DNA of 64,000 bases, taken from positions 1 to 64,000 of the forward strand of contig CAWAOX010000014.1 in assembly GCA_963783835.1 (NCBI GenBank). Reading direction: 5' to 3'. Below, in pieces: positions 7,937-16,220 of this stretch. The notes under the pieces are model-generated. The model saw only the letters and a list, made by a program, of their open reading frames with translations. It was not told the DNA's origin and ran no database searches. Source of the DNA: CAIQPS01 sp963783835. GTDB lineage: Bacteria > Actinomycetota > Thermoleophilia > RBG-16-64-13. A program made the position numbers and the translations under genes. Positions within the stretch are counted from its first letter, which is position 1. The number at the start of each line of letters is the position of its first letter.

Positions 7937-8386
7937 GTGCCCCGCGACCAACTGATCCCGCTGCTGCAGGAGATCCAGGCGAGAGACGGCTTTCTTTCGC
8001 AGGCGGCGATGAGCGAACTCGCTGCCGCGCTCGACACGCCGGTGGCGAGCGTCTACGGAGTGGCCACCTTCTACAACCAGTTCCGCTTCGCCCCTCTGGG
8101 CGAGCACGTGATCGAGCTCTGCCGGGGCACCGCCTGCCACGTCAAGCAGAGTTTCGCGCTGCAGCAGCACCTCCAGCGCCGGCTCCGGCTGCGGCCGGAC
8201 GGCAATTCCGCCGATAGGCGCTTCAGCGTCGTGAACGTTGCCTGCCTGGGGGCGTGCTCCATAGCTCCGGTCATCAAGCTGGACGGCGAGTTCTACGGCC
8301 ACCTGACCGTCGAAAGGCTCGACGCGCTGCTGGACTCGCTCGACGCGACGGACAGCGAACAAGCCGAGGAGGTGAGCGCGGCATGA
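7937..8386 (+). CDS. hndA: NAD-linked [FeFe]-hydrogenase, HndA/HydC (NuoE-like) subunit
   Basis: Thioredoxin-like [2Fe-2S] subunit passing electrons between the flavin subunit and the rest of the complex. The 149 residues match NuoE/HndA: an N-terminal helical part (LIPLLQEIQARDGFLSQAAMSELA), then GVATFYNQFRFAPLGEHVIELCRGTACH, and NVACLGACSIAPV. The cluster ligands are Cys-x4-Cys (CRGTAC) and Cys-x3-Cys (CLGAC). GTG 7937 is chosen because GAGGAGG precedes it and the receiver gene has just ended. Its stop overlaps the hndC ATG. No separate HndB gene exists; the matching domain is fused to HndC, as in trimeric HydABC enzymes. Confidence 0.93.
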   Translation: MPRDQLIPLLQEIQARDGFLSQAAMSELAAALDTPVASVYGVATFYNQFRFAPLGEHVIELCRGTACHVKQSFALQQHLQRRLRLRPDGNSADRRFSVVNVACLGACSIAPVIKLDGEFYGHLTVERLDALLDSLDATDSEQAEEVSAA

Positions 8387-10441
8387 ACGGGAGTCTCCTC
8401 CTGGAACCCTGCTGTGCCCGCTGCACTCACTCTCCCGGCCAGCCCTGCCCCGATCTGGTGGCCTGCCTCACGGACGGCCCGATATGCCACAGCGACGCGA
8501 GTTGTCGCTCGACGCGAGGTTCCCGTCTGGAGCAGGTGCGCCGCGGCGGCGAGGGGAGCGTCCTCTTCGTGGGCGCGGGGACGTGCGGCCGGGCCAATGG
8601 AGCCATGCGGATCATGGAAAGAACACGCACCTTTCTGGCCGAGCGCTCCCTCCCGGTGACCATCATCGACGTAGGCTGTGTGGGCTACTGCCAGCGGGAA
8701 GTGTTCGTCGACCTGCAGCCGGCCGACGGCCCCCGCCTGTCGTACTGCGACCTCAGCCCTGAGAACGTCGACGAGTTCCTCGACGAGGTCTTCGTCAAGG
8801 GTGAGCTGAGGAACCGCTTTCTCTACGGACGCTACCCGGCGGCCGCGACCGGCGAGACCCAGAGCGGCGGCGCAGTCGGCGACGGCGCGACGGCGCGGCC
8901 CGAGGGGCGCGATCCTTTCGAGGACGTGCTCCTGGTCGCCGATACCCCGTTCTTCGCCCGGCAGACCCGGGTGGTCCTGGACAACTGCGGCATGATCGAC
9001 CCGGCCTCACTCGATGCGGCGCTGGCAGCGGGCGGCTTCGCCGCCGCGGCCCGCGCGCTCACCACCATGACGCCCCAGAGAAGTGTGCGACGTGGTGATC
9101 GAGTCCGGACTCCGCGGCCGGGGCGGGGCGGGCTTTCCGACCGGACAGAAGTGGAAGATCGCCCTCGACGTGCCGGCCGCCCAGAAGTACCTCATCTGCA
9201 ACGCCGACGAGGGCGACCCGGGCGCGTTCATGGATCGCGCCGTTCTCGAGGGCGACCCCTTCCGGGTGATCGAAGGGATGCTGATCGCGGCCTACGCTAT
9301 CGGCGCTTCGAAAGGCTACGTCTACTGCCGGGCCGAATACCCGTTGGCCATCCAGCGCCTGCAGGGCGCTATCTCTCAGTGCCGCAAGGCCGGCCTGCTG
9401 GGGACCAACATCCTCGGCAGCCTGACCGATTTCGACATCACCATCAAGCAGGGCGCCGGCGCTTTCGTATGTGGCGAGGAGACCGCGATCCTGGCCAGCA
9501 TCGAAGGCGGGCGTGGCATGCCCCGGCCGCGACCGCCCTATCCGGCGGTCGCCGGCCTGCACGGCAAACCGACGGTGCTCAACAACGTGGAGACTCTGGC
9601 CAACGTGCCCGGCATCCTTCGGAACGGGCCGGCCTGGTTCCGGGACCTCGGTATGGGGGACGCTGCGGGCACGAAGGTCTTCGCCCTGAGCGGGCGGGTG
9701 AAGAACACCGGTCTGGTCGAGGTGCCGGTCGGTATCCCGCTGCGGGAAGTGGTCTACACCATCGGGGGCGGGGCGCCGGAAGGCCACAAGATCAAGGCCG
9801 TGCAGATCGGAGGCCCGAGCGGCGGCTGCATCCCGGATCACCTGCTCGATGTGGCCACTGACTACGGCAAGCTCCAGGAACTGGGCGCCATGATGGGCTC
9901 GGGCGGGATGGTGGTCATGGACGAGCGGACCTGCATGGTCGACGTGGCCAAGTACTTCATGGAGTTCATCCGTAACGAGTCCTGCGGCAAATGCGCTCCG
10001 TGCCGGGAAGGCACCACCCGGATGCACGAGATACTGATCGCCCTCACCGAGCGACCTGTCGGCGAGGAGATCCGGCGGCTCGAACGCTTCCGGGGCCTGC
10101 TTCATCTCGAGGAACTGGCGGAGACGATCAAGGACACGTCCCTCTGCGGGCTCGGTCAGTCGGCCGCCAACCCCGTGCTCTCCACCCTCCGCTTCTTTCG
10201 GGACGAGTACGAGGCGCACATCATGGAGGACCGCTGCCCGGCCGGCGTCTGTCAGGGACTCCGTACCTATGAGGTCGACAACGCGTCCTGCATCGGCTGC
10301 ATGGCCTGTAAGAAGAACTGCCCGTCGGGAGCCATCGTCGGGGAGCGCAAGAACGCTCACTACATCATCGTCGATCGTTGCCTCGGCTGCGGCGCCTGCG
10401 TGGACGCCTGCCCGAAGCATTCGATCTCATTGGTCGCCTGA
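8383..10441 (+). CDS. hndC: NAD-linked [FeFe]-hydrogenase, HndC/HydB (NuoF-like) subunit (one frameshift)
   Basis: Flavoprotein subunit that binds FMN and NAD(H). Order of domains: a Cys-rich N-terminal 45 residues with eight cysteines; a thioredoxin-like [2Fe-2S] domain (GTCGRANGAM, VGCVGYC); then the NuoF core with SGLRGRGGAGFPTGQKW and GAGAFVCGEETAIL; then ESCGKCAPCREGTTR with the later TSLCGLG Cys for the N3-type cluster. The C-terminal ferredoxin has CIGCMACKKNCPSGA and CLGCGACVDACPK. The C-terminal two-cluster domain is typical of electron-bifurcating HydB. The frame breaks at the CCCC run 9073-9076. Removing one C restores TMTPREVCDVVIESG and 686 codons, so I regard the gene as intact with a sequence error. 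Confidence 0.92.
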
Positions 10442-10450
10442 GAGGTTGCC

Positions 10451-12215
10451 GTGAACATCACCATCAATGACAGGCAAGTCAAGTTCAACCCCGGAGAGAC
10501 CGTGCTCCAGACGGCCAAGCGGTCCGGCATCCGCATCCCCCATCTCTGCTCGCTCGATTGGGCTCCATCCCCCTCCGCCTCCTGCCGCCTCTGCGTGGTC
10601 GAGGTCGAAGGCTCGCCCCGGCTGCAGACCAGTTGCACGCTTCCGGCGGCCGAAGGCATGGTCGTGCGCACCCACACCCCGCGCGTGCTCAAGGCCCGCC
10701 GTTCGATCGTCGAGTTGCTGGTCGCCAACCATCCTCAGGACTGCCTGGTGTGCGACCGCTCGGGGAGTTGCGAGCTGGCCGATCTGACCCGCGAGGTGGG
10801 CGCGCGGTCCAAGCAGTACGTGGGGATGAAGAAAGACCAGCATCTGGACATCTCCTCCCCGGCCATCTCCCGTGATCCCAACAAGTGCGTGTTGTGCGGA
10901 AGGTGCGTCACCATGTGCCACCAGGTCCAGGGGATCGGGGCGATCGACTTCACCGACCGGGGCTTCCGCACCCAGGTAGGTCCGGGCTTCTCGGCCGGCA
11001 TCAACGTTTCCGGCTGCACCTATTGCGGCCAGTGCGTTCGAGTCTGCCCGACCGGCGCGCTCATGGAGCGGAGCGCTGTGAGCGCCGTGGTGGCTGCCCT
11101 CAGCGACCCGAACAGCCGTGGTCGTCGCTCAGATAGCCCCGGCAGTCCCCGCGACTCTTGACCAGGAGCGGGCTCGCCACCAGGGCGTCCCCCTGATGCT
11201 CGAGCGTCTGGCCGCGGCCCTCAAGCGGATCGGTTTCGCCGCCGTGTTCGACACCGGGTTCGCCGCCGACCTTACCATCATCGAAGAGGCCGCCGAGTTG
11301 GTGGACCGGGTGCGGAGTGGGGGCGTGCTGCCGATGTTCACCAGTTGTTCCCCGGCCTGGGTGCAGTACGTGGAGTTGCATCGACCCGACCTGATCCCCC
11401 ATCTGTCTACCTGCAAGTCGCCCCAGCAGATGGCGGGCGCGTTGATCAAGGAGATCTACCCGAAGTACGCGGGACTGGGCGACAAGCGCCTGGTGCTGGT
11501 GTCGCTCATGCCCTGCACCGCCAAGAAGTTCGAGGCCCAAGACCTGGGCGACGTCGACCACGTTCTTACCACCCGCGAGCTGTCGACTCTCTGGGACCGC
11601 TTCGGGATTGATTTCGCCGCGTTCGAGGAGCGGGCTCCACTCGATCCCCCCTTCGCCGAGGCCACCGGCGCCGCCCGCCTCTTCGCGGGGACGGGCGGGG
11701 TCATGGAAGCCGCCGTCCGGACGGCCGCCACGTTACTGGGCGGCGAGGCACCCGTGGGGCCGCTGACCGAGGCGCGGGGCCTTGATGGCTTCAAGTGCTT
11801 CACGGTCGAGGCGAACGGCATCGCGCTCAACCTTGGAGTCATCAACGGTCTCGGACGCTTACGCTCGACTCTCGACACCGCCCTCTCCAACATGCACTTC
11901 GTCGAGGTCATGTCCTGTCCCGGCGGCTGCGCCGGAGGCGGCGGCCAGCCCTACGACGGGGACATGCAGGACGTCCGCAAACGCATGCAGCGCATCTACG
12001 ACGCCGACCGGCGGGCGGAGACGCGGTACTCGCACGAGAACAAGAGCGTGGCCGAGCTATACGAGGAGTATCTGGGCAGACCGCTGAGCGAGGTCTCGCA
12101 CCACCTGCTCCACCGGGAGTACCAGGACCGGAGCGCGGTGGCCGCGGCTGAGGCGACCGCGGCGGCGCCAGCCGCGGCGGGCCCGCGGACGGCGGACAGC
12201 GAGGCCGCCGCCTGA
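10451..12215 (+). CDS. hndD: NAD-linked [FeFe]-hydrogenase, catalytic HndD/HydA subunit (one frameshift)
   Basis: Catalytic subunit carrying the H-cluster. The N-terminus has a [2Fe-2S] domain (HLCSLDW, SCRLCVVEVEG), the His/Cys3 cluster region (NHPQDCLVCDRSGSCEL) and two [4Fe-4S] motifs (CVLCGRCVTMC, CTYCGQCVRVCP). The H-domain shows TSCSPAW (11340-11360), MPCTAKKFE and EVMSCPGGCAGGGGQP. The C-terminus (LYEEYLGRPLSEVSHHLLH) is the small-subunit-like segment. One extra base near 11114-11118 shifts the frame between ALSDPN and VVVAQIAPAV; corrected length is 587 residues, the usual M3 size. L1 has Ser where the canonical motif TSCCPxW has its second Cys. With HndA and HndC it should form a trimeric, possibly ferredoxin/NAD-bifurcating, enzyme. 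Confidence 0.92.
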
Positions 12216-14260
12216 TGGACGGCATCATCACCACAATCAAGCAGAACTGCCGGAGATGCTACACCTGCGTCCGCGATTGCCCGGCAAAGGCCATCCGCTT
12301 CGAGGAGGGCCAAGCGTCCGTCGTGCCCGAGCGCTGCATCAGTTGCGGCAACTGCACAATGGTCTGCTCGCAGGATGCCAAGGCGTACGCCAGCGGGGTC
12401 GATGGTGCGCTTCGCCTGCTCGAGCAGGGGAGCGAGGTCCAGGGGGGCGGCCCCATCGCCGCGTTGCTCGCGCCATCTTTCCCGGTCGGCTTCTCAGTAC
12501 CGCCCGCCCAGGTCATCGGGGCGTTGCGTGAGGCCGGTTTCGACTATGTGGTCGAGGTCGCCTATGGGGCCGACTTGGTCAATGAGGCCTGCCGGGAGTA
12601 CCTCGCGAAGAACCCAACGGGCCTTCACATCGCCAGCGCCTGTCCGGCTGTCGTGGAGTATGTGCGTAAGTACCACCCCTCTCTCACCGATCGGCTCATG
12701 CCCATCGTCTCCCCCATGGTCGCCACCGCAATCGCGGTCAAAGAGCGCTATGGCCGGCAGGTGCGCTGCGTCTTCATCGGGCCCTGCGTGGCAAAGAAGT
12801 CCGAGATGCTCGATCCGCAGGTGGCGAGTGCCATCGACGAGGTGCTGACGCTGTCGGAACTGGAGAGAGTCTTCGCTGCGCGTGGCATCGATCCGGCCAA
12901 GACCTCCCCGGCCGATTTCGACCCTCCGCATGCCGGTACGGGTCGCATCTACCCCATCCCCGGCGGTCTCTTCGATAGCGCAGGCATCGGCTACGGCCTC
13001 GGCGATCCCCGCCTGATAGTCGTCAGCGGCAAAGACGAGACGGTGGAGACCCTGGCCGGGCTTCCGGACGGTCCGCCCGAGGACGAAGACAACGGGCTGT
13101 TGCTTGTCGAAGCGCTGATGTGCCGGGGTTGCTACGCCGGGCCCGGGGTCGCGAGCAAGGAGCCGGTCGTGGTCCGGGGGCGCCGGGTCGCGGAGTTCGC
13201 CTCCAACACCGCCCGCCGCCAACAACACGGAAGCCTGCCTCCGTACGAAGCCGGCAACGGCCATCTCGACCTGTTGCGCGCGTTCGAGCCGGACGATCAG
13301 CGAACCCGGCAGCCCACCGAGGAAGAGATACGCGACATCCTCGCCCATACCAACAAGTACTTCGTCGAGGACGAGCTCAACTGCGGCGCATGTGGCTACT
13401 CGACCTGCAGGGCGAAGGCGGCGGCAGTGTACGCTGGAATGGCCGAAGAGGCCATGTGCCTGCCCTTCATCATCGACCAGGCCGAGCGGGTGTGCCACGA
13501 GCTGAACGTCCCCTGGAGCAACCTGCGTGACGTGCACAGCCACCTGATCAACAGCGAGAAGCTCGCTTCGATGGGCCAGATGGCGGCCGGAGTCGCTCAC
13601 GAGCTCAACAACCCGCTGAGCACGATCCTCCTGTACTCGCACATCCTCCAGCGCAAGCTCGAGGACCGCGACGACCTGGACCACGACCTGAACCTCCTGG
13701 CCGAGGAGTCGGGGCGGTGCAAGAAGATCATCGGGAACCTGCTCGATTTCGCCCGTCAAAGCCGGGTCCGGATCGAAACCACGTCGGTGGAGCAACTCGT
13801 GGCCACGTCTGTGGACGGAGCCCTGGCCGGGCTGCCCGGTGGCCCGAGCAGCCAGGTGAGCGTGACGGTCGAAGTGACGCCGGGATTGCGCGCCGATCTG
13901 GACCGCGACCAGATGACCCAGGTGCTCGTGAATCTCATCAAGAACGGCGCCGAAGCCATGGAGGGCCGCCCCGGCGTGATCCGGGTCGCGGCGAGTGAGG
14001 TCCCGGATACCGGCCGTATCCGCTTCAGCGTCTCCGACCAGGGGACCGGCATCTCGGCCTCGGCCAGGGACAAGATATTCCAGCCCTTCTTCACGACCAA
14101 GAGCATCGGCAAGGGGACCGGGCTCGGGCTCCCCATCTCCTATGGCATCGTCAAGATGCACAACGGCAACATCTGGTACGACACCGAGCCGGGAGTGGGC
14201 AGTACCTTCCACGTCGAGGTCCCTATCACCCGCAAGGGTGGGGAAAGGAGCGCGCGATGA
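12215..14260 (+). CDS. Sensory [FeFe]-hydrogenase-like / histidine kinase fusion
   Basis: A 681-residue multidomain sensor. Residues 1-60 hold two [4Fe-4S] motifs (CRRCYTCVRDCP, CISCGNCTMVC). About 75-330 is a hydrogenase large-subunit-like domain with reduced motifs: ASACPA (Cys143), IGPCVAKKSEM and MCRGCYAGPG (Cys303, Cys306). A [4Fe-4S] Fes-type domain follows (CGACGYSTC, from Cys390, with a later Cys in EEAMC). Residues 450-510 are HisKA with His462 in VAHELNNPL. About 540-675 is HATPase_c (NLIKNGAEAM, DQGTGIS, GTGLGLPIS). No membrane segment is present, so it senses in the cytoplasm. Its ATG overlaps the hndD stop. It most resembles HfsB-type putative H2 or redox sensors with a kinase attached; the signal is inferred. 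Confidence 0.9.
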   Translation: MDGIITTIKQNCRRCYTCVRDCPAKAIRFEEGQASVVPERCISCGNCTMVCSQDAKAYASGVDGALRLLEQGSEVQGGGPIAALLAPSFPVGFSVPPAQVIGALREAGFDYVVEVAYGADLVNEACREYLAKNPTGLHIASACPAVVEYVRKYHPSLTDRLMPIVSPMVATAIAVKERYGRQVRCVFIGPCVAKKSEMLDPQVASAIDEVLTLSELERVFAARGIDPAKTSPADFDPPHAGTGRIYPIPGGLFDSAGIGYGLGDPRLIVVSGKDETVETLAGLPDGPPEDEDNGLLLVEALMCRGCYAGPGVASKEPVVVRGRRVAEFASNTARRQQHGSLPPYEAGNGHLDLLRAFEPDDQRTRQPTEEEIRDILAHTNKYFVEDELNCGACGYSTCRAKAAAVYAGMAEEAMCLPFIIDQAERVCHELNVPWSNLRDVHSHLINSEKLASMGQMAAGVAHELNNPLSTILLYSHILQRKLEDRDDLDHDLNLLAEESGRCKKIIGNLLDFARQSRVRIETTSVEQLVATSVDGALAGLPGGPSSQVSVTVEVTPGLRADLDRDQMTQVLVNLIKNGAEAMEGRPGVIRVAASEVPDTGRIRFSVSDQGTGISASARDKIFQPFFTTKSIGKGTGLGLPISYGIVKMHNGNIWYDTEPGVGSTFHVEVPITRKGGERSAR

Positions 14261-14694
14261 GCGACTCACAGACGATCGGGCCCCAAGGGGCGGCCGGCCG
14301 CGGCGAGCCCTGGACCATCCTGTTCGTCGATGACGACGCCGATTTCCTGGCCGCGCAGAAGGCGTACTTCGGCAGCCGGGGCCACACCGTCCATACGACT
14401 GAGAGCAGCCGGGAAGCCCTCGATCTGCTCGAGACCCTGACTCCCGACATCATCTTTCTCGACCTGATGATGGAGCGCTACGACAGCGGCTTCCGTCTCG
14501 CCTACGAACTGCGCAAGCGGGAGGGTTTGGCCGACACGCCCATGGTGATGTTGAGCGGCGTGGCGAGGGAGACGGGCGAGCGCTTCGACCAGGAGGGGCA
14601 GGGACTGCTGGCCTGGTCCAAGCTGGACAGGTTCGTCGACAAGCCCGCGACGGGCAAGCAACTCCTTACTATCGCCGAGGAACTACTGTCATGA
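14257..14694 (+). CDS. Second stand-alone receiver-domain protein
   Basis: Single receiver of 145 residues preceded by a short Gly/Ala-rich lead. DDD at 25-27, phospho-acceptor Asp69 in IIFLDLMMERYDSGF, VMLSG and FVDKP are all present. Start and stop both overlap neighbouring genes (ATGA), so it is translated with the kinases on either side. The long segment between beta-4 and beta-5 resembles that of the receiver at 7500. As there is no output domain, it is either a phosphate shuttle between the two kinases or acts by protein-protein contact, possibly on the hydrogenase. Confidence 0.9.
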   Translation: MSDSQTIGPQGAAGRGEPWTILFVDDDADFLAAQKAYFGSRGHTVHTTESSREALDLLETLTPDIIFLDLMMERYDSGFRLAYELRKREGLADTPMVMLSGVARETGERFDQEGQGLLAWSKLDRFVDKPATGKQLLTIAEELLS

Positions 14695-16205
14695 CTGCGC
14701 CCGGCTCCTGCCCCGCGCCTGGGGCTGTAGACCCGGCCGTGGCCGACCTCGCAGCCCCTGCCCACATCCTGGTAGTCGATGACGAATACGGCGTGCGCTC
14801 GGCCGTCCGCCAGATCCTCGAGATGGAAGGCTACGAAGTGGAAGACGCGGGCACCGGCGAGGAGGCTCTCGCGCTCCTCGCCACCCACGACTACGACATA
14901 GCCCTGCTCGACTACCGCCTCCCCGACACCGACGGCCTGGCCCTCCACAAGCGGATAGCTGCAGGCAACCCGCATCTCATGACCTGCATGATCACGGCCT
15001 ATGCGGATATCGACCTGGCGTGCGCGGCCACCTTCCAGGGGATCGACTTCTTCCTGCCCAAGCCGTTCATGCCCGACGACCTGCTGAGCGTGATCGAGAC
15101 GCTGGTCAAGCGCAAGCAGGCCCGGGCCGAGCAGGAGAGGCTTCGCCAGGAGCACGAAGCGAGCCTGCTCGCTCTCGCGGAGGAGAAGACGCAGACCCAC
15201 TCCCTCATCTCTTCGCTGCGCGACGCCGTGCTCGTCATCAACCAGCACGGAGATGTGGTGCTCGCCAACCGGGCCATGACGGCGCTCCTGGACAGGGAAG
15301 AGCAGGACGTGCTTCGCCGGCCGGCCGGCGAGCTCTTGAGCGCGGGTCCGCTGGCCGCTCTGGTGGAGCCCCTGGCCGCCCCGGCCAAAGACCGCACCAT
15401 AGGACAACTGTCCATCGGCGAGCGTACCTACATGACGAGCATCGTCACGTTCCGCGCGGAGGACGGCGTCGCTCTGGGCCGCATCCTCACCCTGTCCGAC
15501 ATCTCCCAGGTGCGCCGCCTGGCCATGGAGAAGGAGCGCTTCATCCGCACCATGGTCCACGAGCTCAAGTCCCCACTCGGAGCGGTGCGCAGCATCATCG
15601 AGGTGACCACCGACAAGAGCATGGGGGAAGACCTGGAGGCCTATCTGCCCCTACTCCGCCGAGCCGAGAACCGGATCGACGACCTGGTACAGCTCATCGG
15701 CGACCTGCTGTCGCTTTCCCGCAGCGAGCAGGCCCAGGCCACGAGCGAGCCCCGGCTCCTCGAGCTGGCGCCGGCGGTCGAAGCTGCTCTCGCCGCCCAA
15801 GCCGAGCACTTGGCCGCGCGAGGCATCACCGCCTCCACCGACCTCGACCCGGAATTGCCGCCGGTGCTCGCGCCCGCCGAAGACCTGGAGATGGTCCTCA
15901 CCAACCTCGTCGGCAACGCGGTCAAGTACAACCGGAATGGGGGCTCGGTCACGGTACGGGCCTGCCACGAGGGTGAATGGGTGCGCATCGACGTCGAGGA
16001 CACGGGGGTCGGCATCGCCGCGGAGAACCTTGATCAGGTCTTCACCGAGTTCTTCCGGGAAAAGCGCGCGGAGACCAAGGGCCTCGAGGGCAGCGGTCTG
16101 GGATTGGCGATCGTCAAGAGGCTCACCGAGCGCGCCGGCGGCCGCGTGCAACTGACCAGCGAGCAGGGCAAAGGTTCCACCTTTTCGGTGTTCTTGCCGG
16201 CGTAG
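14691..16205 (+). CDS. REC-PAS-histidine kinase
   Basis: Soluble hybrid kinase of 504 residues with an N-terminal receiver (about 24-145; Asp74 in ALLDYRLPDTDG, Lys in LPKPF) and a coiled linker rich in Glu/Gln/Arg. A PAS-like domain follows (LISSLRDAVLVINQHGDVVLANRAM, about 180-285), then HisKA with His290 in MVHELKSPLG, and HATPase_c (NLVGNAVKYN, DTGVGIA, GSGLGLAIV). The receiver-first architecture suggests it is itself phosphorylated, perhaps by the hydrogenase-like kinase upstream, and then signals onward. It is the last gene of the hydrogenase operon and ends 15 bases before the convergent mmpL gene. No DNA-binding output is encoded in this operon. Confidence 0.9.
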   Translation: MTAPGSCPAPGAVDPAVADLAAPAHILVVDDEYGVRSAVRQILEMEGYEVEDAGTGEEALALLATHDYDIALLDYRLPDTDGLALHKRIAAGNPHLMTCMITAYADIDLACAATFQGIDFFLPKPFMPDDLLSVIETLVKRKQARAEQERLRQEHEASLLALAEEKTQTHSLISSLRDAVLVINQHGDVVLANRAMTALLDREEQDVLRRPAGELLSAGPLAALVEPLAAPAKDRTIGQLSIGERTYMTSIVTFRAEDGVALGRILTLSDISQVRRLAMEKERFIRTMVHELKSPLGAVRSIIEVTTDKSMGEDLEAYLPLLRRAENRIDDLVQLIGDLLSLSRSEQAQATSEPRLLELAPAVEAALAAQAEHLAARGITASTDLDPELPPVLAPAEDLEMVLTNLVGNAVKYNRNGGSVTVRACHEGEWVRIDVEDTGVGIAAENLDQVFTEFFREKRAETKGLEGSGLGLAIVKRLTERAGGRVQLTSEQGKGSTFSVFLPA

Positions 16206-16220
16206 AGGTAGGGAGCGAGC

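Noticed and set aside
12494..14269. A 591-codon frame antisense to the sensory hydrogenase-kinase
   Set aside because: Low-complexity His/Asp/Val-rich translation; the opposite strand carries complete Fe-S and kinase motifs.
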